Source of the DNA: JBECKX01 sp964468475
GTDB lineage: Bacteria; Zixibacteria; MSB-5A5; CAIYYT01
Assembly (NCBI GenBank): GCA_964468475.1
Contig: CAYXUL010000035.1
Location: 1-31,828, forward strand
Length of the DNA stretch: 31,828 nucleotides
Direction of reading: 5' to 3'
Part shown: positions 23,363-31,814 of the stretch, in pieces
How the letters are laid out: each line of letters begins with the position of its first letter
How positions within the stretch are numbered: the first letter of the stretch is position 1
Notes under the pieces: model-generated
The model's input: only the letters and a program-made list of their open reading frames with translations
Told to the model about the DNA's origin: nothing
The model's database searches: none
Program-made: the position numbers and the translations under genes

Positions 23363-24739
23363 TCAGGCAACCTTATCCTTATCCTGCCCTTCTGCAGTGC
23401 GGTTAAAATAATCTTCTACGAATCCGGTGTCAAACATTCCCGATTGGAAAACCGGGTCTGCGATAATCTTCTTCTGGAAGTCAATTGTGGTGTGAATACC
23501 CTCGACCACGAACTCATCCAGTGCCCGCAGCATCCGCTTCAAACCGTCGACGCGATTTTTACCACGCACGATCAATTTGGCCAGCATCGAGTCATAGTAG
23601 GGCGGTACTACATACTTGGAGTAGACATGGGTGTCGACGCGTACTCCATGCCCGCCCGGCACATGAAATGCGGTAATCTGTCCCGGGGACGGGGCGAAAT
23701 TCCGCTCCGGGTCCTCGGCGTTGATTCGACACTCGATCGCATACCCGGAGAACCTGATCTCATCCTGGGTCATGGTCAGCTTCTCGCCATTCGCGATTTT
23801 GAGCTGTTCGACTATGATATCGATATCGGTAACTTCCTCCGTCACCGGGTGCTCAACCTGGACGCGGGTGTTCATCTCCATGAAATAGAAATCACCGTTG
23901 GCATCTACCAGAAACTCAATGGTGCCGGCATTTTGATAACCCGCGTACCTGGCCCCTTCTACGGCAGCATCGCCCATGCGTTGCCGCAATTCGGGAGTCA
24001 TGATCGGGGAAGGGGATTCTTCGATCAGCTTCTGGTGGCGCCGCTGCACCGTGCAGTCGCGTTCGCCGAGATGAATTATATTGCCGTGCTCATCCGCAAG
24101 TATCTGAATCTCCACGTGGCGCGGCCTATCGACGAATTTCTCGATATAGATTTCGGGGTTATTGAATGCCGCCTGCGCTTCCTGGCGCGCCTGGCGAAAC
24201 CCTTTCTCCAGCTCTTCTCCGGTCCGTGCCAACCGCATTCCCTTGCCACCGCCACCGGCGGCTGCTTTGAGCATCACCGGATAGCCGATATCATTCACTA
24301 TCTTGCGGGCGGCCTCGAGATCTTCAACGCCGCCGCCACTACCGGGAACAACCGGCACTCCGGCGCGCTGCATCGTTTGTTTTGCCTGCACCTTGTCACC
24401 CATATCGCTGATAACCTGGGGTGGCGGCCCGATAAACTTAATATCGCACTCGCTGCAAATCTGTGCGAAATTAGCGTTCTCGGCAAGGAAGCCGTAGCCG
24501 GGGTGGATTGCAACCGCTCCGGTGATCTCGGCGGCGGCGATGATCCGTTTCGGGTCAAGGTAGCTCTCTGCGGATTTAGCGGGTCCGATGCACACCGCTT
24601 CGTCGGCGAAGCGGACATGCAGCGAGTCGGAGTCAGCTTCCGAGTAAACGGCCACTGACAGAATACCCAGCTCGCGACAAGCGCGGATGATGCGGAGCGC
24701 GATCTCTCCACGGTTGGCAATCAGGATCTTCTTGAACAA
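23363..24739 (-). CDS. accC: biotin carboxylase subunit of acetyl-CoA carboxylase
   Basis: ATP-grasp enzyme that carboxylates the biotin on AccB, first step of malonyl-CoA synthesis. The 458-residue protein begins FKKILIANRGEIALRIIRAC after the initiator and has the glycine-rich ATP loop GGGGKGMRLA, the HLGERDCTVQRRHQKLIEE segment, and EMNTRVQVEHPVTE, which carries the catalytic Glu and Arg. Length matches the family. The start codon is TTG (24737-24739), fixed by the conserved first residues and by AGAGGTG just upstream; no ATG is available. Its partner accB is 4.5 kb upstream, which is unusual. gcvH follows after 11 bases. Confidence 0.97.
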   Translation of the reverse strand: MFKKILIANRGEIALRIIRACRELGILSVAVYSEADSDSLHVRFADEAVCIGPAKSAESYLDPKRIIAAAEITGAVAIHPGYGFLAENANFAQICSECDIKFIGPPPQVISDMGDKVQAKQTMQRAGVPVVPGSGGGVEDLEAARKIVNDIGYPVMLKAAAGGGGKGMRLARTGEELEKGFRQARQEAQAAFNNPEIYIEKFVDRPRHVEIQILADEHGNIIHLGERDCTVQRRHQKLIEESPSPIMTPELRQRMGDAAVEGARYAGYQNAGTIEFLVDANGDFYFMEMNTRVQVEHPVTEEVTDIDIIVEQLKIANGEKLTMTQDEIRFSGYAIECRINAEDPERNFAPSPGQITAFHVPGGHGVRVDTHVYSKYVVPPYYDSMLAKLIVRGKNRVDGLKRMLRALDEFVVEGIHTTIDFQKKIIADPVFQSGMFDTGFVEDYFNRTAEGQDKDKVA

Positions 24740-24806
24740 ATCACACCTCTCGTTGCGCCAGAATCCGGCCAGAACGCCATTCGGCGCAGCCAGTAATAGC
24801 TTTCAG

Positions 24807-24833
24807 ACTATAGAATTTGCCGATTCGATGCAA
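24807..24833 (-). promoter_or_regulatory. possible promoter of accC-gcv
   Basis: On the minus strand TTGCAT (24833-24828) and TATAGT (24812-24807) are separated by 15 bases, a little short. It lies about 70 bases before accC. Confidence 0.3.
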
Positions 24834-24902
24834 GGAGAAAGGCGGGTCTGCAACCATCGATTCCACCGGCCGGGCACAGGCACAGCCGGATGCGGACCGG
24901 AC

Positions 24903-26339
24903 TCAGTCTATCGCACCTCTCTCTGTCTTGAAGTAGATGAGGGAGAGTGTCGCATCGGTAATTGTCGGGTTGTTTGCCCCGGAGAGTTTGTTTCCGATCA
25001 GACTGATGGTAGTACTGCCAAAATCGACGGCAATGATCCTCTGCAACGAAATCACGGATTTATATGAACCGGTCGGCATCGTTGAAGCGAGCGAGTGTTG
25101 TTTTGTTTGATCCCCGGGTAGAACCGAGGGATTGTCGGTAAGCCCGAAATATTCCGTTGAAGCCGTTCCATTCGTGTGAGAATTCGTGATTTGGAAACTC
25201 GCGATCGCCAGCACGTAGCCAGCCGCAGGGGCATTCACGTTTGACTGGATTATTGTCTGCACCCCGCCATTGAGAAAGAATACGAAGTTGGTGCTGAATG
25301 CGCTCTGTGCACCGCCGGCATCGTCAGAGAGTTTAGTTACTGATAATGCTCCATTTGCAACATGTCTGTTACTAATCACTTCATCCCCGATCTCATAAGC
25401 ATCGATCGCATTCGGTGTGAGGTGGACCTTCTCTCCATCGGTAGCTGCGCCGAGGTAGAACTCGATTTGATGCGTGCCTGTATTATGGGTGAAATACATC
25501 CTGGGTGCCGGTTCGGCATCGCTCGCCTGGATGCGAAATGTGGAGCTGCCGTCAGTACTGAGATCGAAAATAGTCTGATTAGTGGGACTTCCACCTCCGT
25601 ACATATAGATCCCCCAGGACCCGTTGGCGCGTCTAAGGTCGAGAATACCTCCGAAATCAGGATCGGCAGACGACTTGACAAGCGCATGATCATTCTGATC
25701 AAAGAGCGAGAAGTCGCCTCCGGATTCATTGGCATCAGCAACGAATCTTTTCGAGTTGTCCCAGTACAGGTGTATCGATCGATAGCCGAGGGAGGGGTCT
25801 TTGGTAAACGTGATATCGTCACCATCGTTATCAAAGTCGATGGCAAGCGGTCCGCTGAGGGTCCCCCCGGATTTCTGCAGGAACCCTGACGGCGGAATGC
25901 CGCCCAAAAGATCTGCATCGCCGGCAGTCTCAGCAGTGTTGGCACGAAGACTATAGATCGTGGCAGAGACCCTTTGACGCGGGGAAAATTCCGCCTCGCC
26001 AAGCAGTTGCACGCCAAGATAGAGGTCCAAACCGGTAAAGACGTTCTCGGGAAGCGGGGGCATACTGCCAGAGCCAAGGATCACAGAAAAGAGCCCGTCG
26101 GCCACGGTAACAGAGACAGGAGAGGCTCCGCTGCTCCAGAGCGGTGAACCTCCACTGGCCGAAGCATAGATGCGGAATACCAGATCGTAGCTGCCGTCAG
26201 CAACGGGATTTCCGGAAGGATCAGTCAGTCGTCCCTGGTAGTTCAGGGTGGGAGAAATAGCAGCATTGGCACTCGCGCAACAGAAGAGCGGCAGTAGCAG
26301 CAAGATCAGCAAGCTAACACATGATATTGGAAATCTCAT
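24903..26339 (-). CDS. secreted surface/fibre-like protein, paralogue 1
   Basis: A 478-residue exported protein (signal core LLILLLLPLFCCASANA). The N-terminal domain reads LNYQGRLTDPSGNPVADG, then VFRIYASASGGSPLWSSG, GLFSVILG and LYLGVQL, then SPRQRVSATIYSLRAN; this module is common at the start of fibre- or adhesin-like proteins in environmental bacteria. The middle (about 160-330) is Asp/Gly-rich, and a hydrophobic C-terminal domain follows (AGYVLAIASFQITNSH to SLIYFKT). The neighbour at 26392-27819 matches at both ends but not in the middle. CGAAAGGA precedes the ATG. Function unknown; surface attachment is inference. Confidence 0.8.
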   Translation of the reverse strand: MRFPISCVSLLILLLLPLFCCASANAAISPTLNYQGRLTDPSGNPVADGSYDLVFRIYASASGGSPLWSSGASPVSVTVADGLFSVILGSGSMPPLPENVFTGLDLYLGVQLLGEAEFSPRQRVSATIYSLRANTAETAGDADLLGGIPPSGFLQKSGGTLSGPLAIDFDNDGDDITFTKDPSLGYRSIHLYWDNSKRFVADANESGGDFSLFDQNDHALVKSSADPDFGGILDLRRANGSWGIYMYGGGSPTNQTIFDLSTDGSSTFRIQASDAEPAPRMYFTHNTGTHQIEFYLGAATDGEKVHLTPNAIDAYEIGDEVISNRHVANGALSVTKLSDDAGGAQSAFSTNFVFFLNGGVQTIIQSNVNAPAAGYVLAIASFQITNSHTNGTASTEYFGLTDNPSVLPGDQTKQHSLASTMPTGSYKSVISLQRIIAVDFGSTTISLIGNKLSGANNPTITDATLSLIYFKTERGAID

Positions 26340-26391
26340 TACTTCAGTCCTTTCGAATTGAATGGTATTCGTGAATTGAGCTATGGGTGAA

Positions 26392-27819
26392 TCATTGCTC
26401 GCTGAAAGAACCGTACGAGGTCTTGAAGTAGAGCAATGACAAGGTTATATCGGTAATTACTGGATCGGAAGTACCGGTACCTTTGTCGCCGAGGAAGTAG
26501 ATCGTTGAGGTCCCGCTCCCGACGATCAGCATTTTCTGAACCGTGATGACATCGTGGTATATCCCGGTAGCGGCATTGCCGTCGATCATATAGTCTTTCC
26601 CCTGATCATTGGGAAACGAGAAATCGTTCCTGGAGACCCCGAACGCAGCGGAACTGGTGGTTCCGGTCACGTGGAGATAGGTGACCTGGCAACTGGTGAT
26701 TGCCAGCACGTAGCCGCTCTCCGGCACAGTGATATCCTGCTGGGCGATGACCTGCAAAGCCCCGGTCAGTGTGACACTATTGGTGCCGTCTGCGAGTTGC
26801 GTTCCACCGGCATCATCGGCCAGGGACGCCACAGTAAGCCCTTCGGGGGCAATGTGATTATCGCCTATTGAATGAGCCTTGATCTCATTGCCGTTGATCG
26901 ACTCCGACGGCAGCGAGACCATGGCGTCATTGGAGGGTTGGCCAAGATCTACCTCCACCTGCACGACCCCGGTAGAATCCATGAATGAGAGAGATGGACC
27001 GAGCCGATTGAAACCGCCATCCATTGTCACTCTGCCAATGTTCGCACCCTGCAATTCCAACACTGCACTTTCGGAGCTACCACCGGCGCCGAGGTAGATT
27101 CCGTTCGAGCCGTCACCTTTGTCGAGTTGAAGTTCGCCCCCGGAAGCATCAGAGGCTTGGCCGAAGAAGAGGAGATCGGTATCGCCATCATAAAGGCGCA
27201 ATTCCGCCCCGGTAGAATAGCCTGACAGCGAGGCTCGAGAGGAAGTGTTTTCGGTCAGGTAAAGTCCCCTGTTGTCGCCAGATTGGCCAAGGAAGATATC
27301 GAGACCATTGCTTTCTGAATCGAACTGAAGCGCGCCTGTCATCGTTGCGCCACTCGTGTTGAGGAAACTCGAGGCAGGTTCCCCGCCGAGTCGGTCTGCA
27401 TCTGCGGCTGATTCCGCCACATTTGCCCGCAAACTGTATGCTGTCGCCACAATCGGGCGACGCGGTGAAAATTCAGGTTCACCGTCAAGCTGGATCCCGA
27501 GGTAGAGAGTCTGCCCGGAGAATACACCCTGCGGCAGGGCATTTCCACCCGTGCCGAGAATTACGAAAAAGAGGCCATTCACCACGTTCACAGTTGTCGG
27601 TGAGCTACCGCTACTCCAGAGTTGAGTACCACCCGACGCAGCGTCGTAGATGCGAAATGTCAGGTCGTAGCCGCCGTCGGCAACGGGATTACCGGAGGCA
27701 TCGGTCAAATGTCCCTGATAGTTGAGCAACGGAGTAATCGCCGCATTGATGGCGGCTGCCGTTGACAGCGCAAGGCTGGAGCACACAAGCAGGTGTAGCA
27801 GTATTCGCGATCGCTTCAT
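26392..27819 (-). CDS. secreted surface/fibre-like protein, paralogue 2
   Basis: A 475-residue exported protein beginning MKRSRILLHLLVCSSLALS with a signal peptide cut near INAA. It carries the same N-terminal module as its neighbour (LNYQGHLTDASGNPVADG, LTFRIYDAASGGTQLWSSG, SPRRPIVATAYSLRAN) and the same C-terminal domain (SGYVLAITSCQVTYLH to SLLYFKT). The centre differs: it is rich in Gly/Ser/Asp with beta-type repeats (LYLTENTS, ELRLYDGDTD, ELQLDKGDGSNGIYLG). An AAAGGA site precedes ATG 27819; the frame continues 35 codons upstream but lacks a signal there. It ends 52 bases before paralogue 1 and is probably co-transcribed with it. Likely a tandem duplication. Confidence 0.8.
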   Translation of the reverse strand: MKRSRILLHLLVCSSLALSTAAAINAAITPLLNYQGHLTDASGNPVADGGYDLTFRIYDAASGGTQLWSSGSSPTTVNVVNGLFFVILGTGGNALPQGVFSGQTLYLGIQLDGEPEFSPRRPIVATAYSLRANVAESAADADRLGGEPASSFLNTSGATMTGALQFDSESNGLDIFLGQSGDNRGLYLTENTSSRASLSGYSTGAELRLYDGDTDLLFFGQASDASGGELQLDKGDGSNGIYLGAGGSSESAVLELQGANIGRVTMDGGFNRLGPSLSFMDSTGVVQVEVDLGQPSNDAMVSLPSESINGNEIKAHSIGDNHIAPEGLTVASLADDAGGTQLADGTNSVTLTGALQVIAQQDITVPESGYVLAITSCQVTYLHVTGTTSSAAFGVSRNDFSFPNDQGKDYMIDGNAATGIYHDVITVQKMLIVGSGTSTIYFLGDKGTGTSDPVITDITLSLLYFKTSYGSFSEQ

Positions 27820-27970
27820 GGGCGGAGTGATCCTTTCGGGTATTCGATATCTGAGTTGTTTCCGAAGTTGGTAGTGCAGTTGCTGGTACAGCCAGTAATT
27901 TATGCGGAAAATGGAATAAATCAAGCCATTATAGGTATTTTCGAATCAGTACACGCGGGCAGGGTAGGAA

Positions 27971-28012
27971 TATGTATACTCCATATGCAAAGTATACATA
28001 TTGTATACATAT
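27971..28012. promoter_or_regulatory. palindromic operator-like site, three GTATAC cores
   Basis: TATGTATACT (27971-27980) and AGTATACATA (27991-28000) form a perfect 10-base inverted repeat around a 10-base spacer. A third core GTATAC follows at 28003-28008. It lies between the pilT terminator and the secreted-protein pair, about 150 bases upstream of the first of them. The arm spacing (one helical turn apart on each side) suits a dimeric or tetrameric repressor; which regulator binds is unknown. Confidence 0.55.
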
Positions 28013-28023
28013 ACCAGAATTAG

Positions 28024-28060
28024 ACGAAGAAAAACGGCAGGAGCCCTGAGGCTCCTGCCG
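28024..28060 (-). terminator. intrinsic terminator after pilT
   Basis: A perfect 11-base stem, CGGCAGGAGCC/GGCTCCTGCCG (28035-28060), with a four-base loop, followed on the minus strand by TTTTT (28034-28030). It ends the transcript carrying accB and pilT before the secreted-protein pair. Confidence 0.93.
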
Positions 28061-28098
28061 CCGCGATAGTTGGTCGGAAATGTTTTTCTGAAAAGCCC

Positions 28099-29211
28099 TT
28101 AAGCGCCCTGCCCCTGGAAACTGGACCACTCGTTGTCGGAGGAACTGGTGATTCCTTTGACGCGCAGGTCGAAATCGTCCGGGTTGGTGGCGTTACTCAT
28201 AGCATCCTGGTATGTAATCGCGCCCTGGCGATAAAGTCCCATGATCGACTGGTCGAACGACTGCATTCCGTATTGCACCTGCCCCGCCTCGATAAACTCG
28301 ATAATCTGCGACGTCTTGAGGGGATCGATGATTGCATCGCGAATCGCGCCGGTGGAGACCATGACTTCCATGGCCGGAATTCGGCCCGGAATATCGGCGC
28401 GGGTGAGCAGACGCTGACACAGAATCGCCTTAATTGTTCCCGCCAGCAGCAGGCGAATCTGCTGATGCTGGTGCGGCGGAAAGAATGAGATGATACGCGT
28501 AATGGTTTCGATAACGTTCATCGTATGGAGCGTAGTCAACACCAGATGGCCGGTATCTGCGGCTGCCAACGCGATCTGCATAGTTTCGATATCACGAATC
28601 TCACCGATCAGGATTACGTCGGGATCCTGACGGAAAGCGTGACGAAGTGCCGCGGCAAAACTTTCGGAATCGGCGCCGATTTCGCGCTGGGCTATGATTG
28701 ATTTCTTGTCGCGGTAGATATACTCGATCGGGTCTTCGATGGTGACGATATTCTCATAGCGACTCGAGTTGATATGCTCGATGATCGCAGCCAGCGTCGT
28801 TGACTTACCGGAACCGGTGGTTCCGGTCACGACTACCAGTCCGCGCCGCGCTTCGCATAGATTCTGGATTACTTCGGGGAGATTGAGTTCCTCGAATGAG
28901 GGTACCAGGGTGTTGACGGCGCGGATAGCGATACCGGGCGTGCCTCGCTGCTTGTAGAGGTTAATACGGAATCGCCCCAGCTTGCTGACCGAAAGCGCCA
29001 GATCCATTTCACTGCGGGAGGCAAAGCGTTTCTGTTGTTCCGGGGAGAGCATCTGTGAGACGATCTCGGACATATTGTCCTTCGAGATCGGCTCGGCGTT
29101 GATCGACTGAAGTTTGCCGTGGACTCTCAGAGTAGGTTTGATACCCACACGAATGTGCAGGTCGGAGGCGACCAGGCGCTGCATCTCCACCAGCATATCA
29201 CGGAGGTTCAT
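28099..29211 (-). CDS. pilT: type IV pilus retraction ATPase PilT
   Basis: Hexameric motor that disassembles type IV pili for twitching or DNA uptake. The 370-residue protein has the N-terminal PilT domain (DLHIRVGIKPTLRVHG), Walker A GTTGSGKST (130-138), an Asp box (IVTIEDPIEY), Walker B VILIGEIRD and His box HLVLTTLHT, with AIRDAIID in the C-terminal region where PilT proteins have AIRN-type signatures. CAGGAG lies 7 bases before the ATG. It follows accB by 49 bases. No other pilus gene is in the window, and a PilU or GspE-like role cannot be fully excluded. Confidence 0.93.
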   Translation of the reverse strand: MNLRDMLVEMQRLVASDLHIRVGIKPTLRVHGKLQSINAEPISKDNMSEIVSQMLSPEQQKRFASRSEMDLALSVSKLGRFRINLYKQRGTPGIAIRAVNTLVPSFEELNLPEVIQNLCEARRGLVVVTGTTGSGKSTTLAAIIEHINSSRYENIVTIEDPIEYIYRDKKSIIAQREIGADSESFAAALRHAFRQDPDVILIGEIRDIETMQIALAAADTGHLVLTTLHTMNVIETITRIISFFPPHQHQQIRLLLAGTIKAILCQRLLTRADIPGRIPAMEVMVSTGAIRDAIIDPLKTSQIIEFIEAGQVQYGMQSFDQSIMGLYRQGAITYQDAMSNATNPDDFDLRVKGITSSSDNEWSSFQGQGA

Positions 29212-29260
29212 TGCGGTCTCCTGAGGATGTTCCGAAACTGGCTGGAAATGCTGGTCTGTG

Positions 29261-29785
29261 CTACGCCGGCTCGATCAGGAACAAGGCCTGGCCGAATTCA
29301 ACCGGCTCGGCATCATCCACCAAACGCCTGACAATCGTACCATTATACTCCGCTTCAATCTCATTCATCAGCTTCATAGCTTCGATGATGCAAACCGTCT
29401 GACCCTTTGTCACCCGCTGGCCGGCATCCACGAATGGTGGTGCGCCGGGCTCCGGCGAAGTGTAAAAGGTACCCACCATCGGAGACACAATCTCCTGGGC
29501 GTTGGTGGCGGCATCTGACGGCTTACCGTCAGTCAGCGCTACGGTTTCGGTAGTCTGCGGAGCGGCAGCCTGTGGCTGCGTCTGAGCCGGCGGTAATGTC
29601 GGCGCCGCTTCGGCGCGCGGAATAGTGATTGCGGTGTGACCGCCGTTGCCGTTGCCGCCGTTCGAATGATTCTGCAGCGACTTCTTGACGATCTGTACCC
29701 GACTCCACCAGTTCCGCACGGTCAGCGATTCGATCTCCGACGCTTCAACCAGCTTGACCAGTTTTCGGATGGTTTTTTCTCTCAT
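29261..29785 (-). CDS. accB: biotin carboxyl carrier protein of acetyl-CoA carboxylase
   Basis: Carries the biotin that AccC carboxylates. The 174-residue protein has an N-terminal helix pair (KTIRKLVKLVEASEIESLTV), a linker rich in Pro, Ala, Gln and Thr (about 40-95), and the biotinyl domain VSPMVGTFYTSPEPGAPPF to the end, with the modified lysine K138 in EAMKLMNEI. No clear Shine-Dalgarno is seen before the ATG. It lies 85 bases after the aminopeptidase gene and 49 before pilT. The aminopeptidase-accB order (M24 peptidase next to accB) is common in bacteria; absence of accC right behind it is not. Confidence 0.96.
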   Translation of the reverse strand: MREKTIRKLVKLVEASEIESLTVRNWWSRVQIVKKSLQNHSNGGNGNGGHTAITIPRAEAAPTLPPAQTQPQAAAPQTTETVALTDGKPSDAATNAQEIVSPMVGTFYTSPEPGAPPFVDAGQRVTKGQTVCIIEAMKLMNEIEAEYNGTIVRRLVDDAEPVEFGQALFLIEPA

Positions 29786-29870
29786 CTGTTAACTACGCTT
29801 GGGTTCCAGGAACCCTACTCTAAGTTATCGTAACTTTCCTGCTATTTCTTGATTTCTAAAACTTCTAAAA

Positions 29871-30941
29871 CTATAGTTCTATCAACGACTTATCAGACTT
29901 ATTGATTACCTTGCAGCCGTTTCGCGTGATGATAACATCATCCTCGATTCGTACCCCACCCCAGCCGTCAAGGTAGATCCCCGGCTCGACCGTGACCACC
30001 ATGTTAGGCTCTAAGATGCTGTCAGACAACGGACTCAGCCGCGGTTCCTCGTGAATCTGCAGCCCCAGACCGTGCCCCAGACCGTGGCCGAAATTCTTGC
30101 CGTAGCCGGCCCGGGTGATAATATCCCGAACATGTTTATCGACCTCGGAGCCCTTCAAACCCGCTTTCGCCTTCTTTGTACCGGCGATTTGGGCTTTGAG
30201 TACCAGGTTATAGATCTTCTTCTGCCTGGAGTTGGCTTTGCCGACGACTACGGTGCGGGTCATATCGGCGTGATAGCCCTCGTAAACCGCTCCAAAATCG
30301 AGAGTTACGAACTCACCTTTCTTGATTTTCTTGTTAGATGCCACCCCGTGCGGTAATGCTGACCGTGGTCCGGAGGCGATAATTGTCTCGAAACCGGGTT
30401 TCTCGGCGCCCAGCATCATCATTTGGTACTCCAGTTCCGCGCGAACCTCATTTTCGCCCACACCCGGCCTGATAATCTGCAGAATTCGCGAGAATGCGGT
30501 GTCGGTTATTTCCGCGGCTTTTTTGAGCAGTTTCAACTCCCCGGGGTCTTTCTTGATCGCCAGTGACTCAACCATTCCCAGCGTCGGCGCCAACAGAGCA
30601 TTGGGGAGTTTGGCTTTGATCATGTTGAGGTTTTGCACCGGCAGGAATTGCTCGAGATAGCCGACGCGCAGGTTTCTGGTCTGAAGCTGCTTGTTCTCAT
30701 CAAGCTCGCTCATTAGCTCACGCGATACGACTTTGATCCGCGTGCCTTTGACCTGCTGTTTCACCTGCCCGGCATAGCGGAAATCGGTGATAAACAACGC
30801 ATCCGACTGAAATACAATCAACAGGCCGTTTGTGCCGGTATAGCCGCACAAATAGCGTATCTGCGGCAGGTCGGTGACCAGCAGGCAGTCTAGGTTATCT
30901 TGTTTCAGGAGGCGCTGTAGCGCCTGGATTCTTTTCTTCAT
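29871..30941 (-). CDS. M24 family Xaa-Pro aminopeptidase
   Basis: Two-metal peptidase that removes an N-terminal residue before proline. The 356-residue protein has a creatinase-type N-terminal domain (about 1-130), then the pita-bread fold with metal ligands D215 (LDFGAVYEGYHADMTRT), D226, H290 (GHGLGL), E319 (VEPGIY) and E333 (RIEDDV), all present. PHGVAS near 197-202 supplies the substrate His. Length matches the short Xaa-Pro dipeptidase/aminopeptidase group. Ribosome site is weak. It sits between a TPR gene and accB in one run of minus-strand genes. Confidence 0.94.
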   Translation of the reverse strand: MKKRIQALQRLLKQDNLDCLLVTDLPQIRYLCGYTGTNGLLIVFQSDALFITDFRYAGQVKQQVKGTRIKVVSRELMSELDENKQLQTRNLRVGYLEQFLPVQNLNMIKAKLPNALLAPTLGMVESLAIKKDPGELKLLKKAAEITDTAFSRILQIIRPGVGENEVRAELEYQMMMLGAEKPGFETIIASGPRSALPHGVASNKKIKKGEFVTLDFGAVYEGYHADMTRTVVVGKANSRQKKIYNLVLKAQIAGTKKAKAGLKGSEVDKHVRDIITRAGYGKNFGHGLGHGLGLQIHEEPRLSPLSDSILEPNMVVTVEPGIYLDGWGGVRIEDDVIITRNGCKVINKSDKSLIEL

Positions 30942-30996
30942 ACATCAACCCTATGAACGAGACTAACGAACAACTATAAAATACAATTACAAAGGA

Positions 30997-31758
30997 TTAG
31001 CCGCAGAGTTCAAGCTTTTGGCGCAATCGCTCATCGTCCGGCGATTGACGCAACAGACGCAGGTAGATCGCCCGCGCCTTCTCTTTGTAACCCTGCTCCA
31101 GAAATAGATCCGCCGCCGTCTCGGTCGTCAGTACGCTTGCTGGTACGGCCGGCGCTCTCCCCTCTATTGGAATATTCTTATCTCCTAGTTCCGCCCGCAA
31201 CGATGTCAACCGCTTCAGCAGCGGGATCGCGTCCGGCTCCAGTTTGAGTGCATCGCGGTAATAATGCAGTGACTCTGCCGGCTGTCCGGCGCGACGGCAC
31301 AAGTCACCCAACTTCATCAGAGTCAGCGGGTTATCGGGCTCACGCTTGAGCGCTTCCAGGTAGGCGAATGTCGCCGATATGGCTTTTTCCTGCTTCAAAT
31401 AGAGATCTCCCAGTATCTGGTAGCCGATCGCATAATCGGGAAACTGCCTGATCCCGTGCTGCAGCATCTCAAGGGCAGCGTCGTGCAATCCGGCTTCCAG
31501 AAGTTCTGAAGCGGTGCGGGCAAAGCGATAGTCCGGCGTTGAAGGAGAATCGTCAGCGGCCGCCGAGCCAGATGATTCTGTCGATCCCGAGGAAAGACTA
31601 AAATCGGCGCGCTCCAGGGGAATTGGAGTTATCTGCGCCTTCCGCTCTTGCCCCTGACGGTTACCCTCCTGGCTCTGCCGGTTCCCGTTTACGGAGATAC
31701 CCGAAGCGGGGTTATCGCCTGCCCCAGATGTAATTCTGTCTTGGGCAGACTTATCCAT
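30997..31758 (-). CDS. TPR-repeat protein
   Basis: A 253-residue protein of unknown function with no signal peptide or membrane helix. The first 70 residues are polar and disordered-looking (many Asn, Gly, Gln, Ser), followed by tandem tetratricopeptide repeats: ASELLEAGLHDAALEMLQHG, YQILGDLYLKQEKAISATFA, LMKLGDLCRRAGQPAESLHY, and a last unit ADLFLEQGYKEKARAIYLRL near the C-terminus. It probably acts as a protein-binding scaffold. It stands first in the run TPR-aminopeptidase-accB-pilT, just behind a promoter. Confidence 0.82.
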   Translation of the reverse strand: MDKSAQDRITSGAGDNPASGISVNGNRQSQEGNRQGQERKAQITPIPLERADFSLSSGSTESSGSAAADDSPSTPDYRFARTASELLEAGLHDAALEMLQHGIRQFPDYAIGYQILGDLYLKQEKAISATFAYLEALKREPDNPLTLMKLGDLCRRAGQPAESLHYYRDALKLEPDAIPLLKRLTSLRAELGDKNIPIEGRAPAVPASVLTTETAADLFLEQGYKEKARAIYLRLLRQSPDDERLRQKLELCG

Positions 31759-31785
31759 TAACCATCCAGTAATGTCTTGACGAAA

Positions 31786-31814
31786 ACGATACCCCCTGTG
31801 GTAGCAAAGGTCAA
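31786..31814 (-). promoter_or_regulatory. promoter of the TPR-aminopeptidase-accB-pilT run
   Basis: On the minus strand TTGACC (31814-31809) and TATCGT (31791-31786) are 17 bases apart. The start would lie about 20 bases upstream of the TPR gene's ATG. Confidence 0.5.

Noticed and set aside
23444..24658. 404-codon frame on the plus strand opposite accC
   Set aside because: It is the antisense of a strongly conserved biotin carboxylase; no ribosome site or known motif. The same holds for long plus-strand frames opposite gcvPB (18257-19072) and gcvPA (22008-22601).
24740..24902. Glycine riboswitch upstream of the accC-gcv genes
   Set aside because: I could not see the paired aptamer pattern; the spacer is short and only a weak promoter and a GC-rich inverted region are visible.
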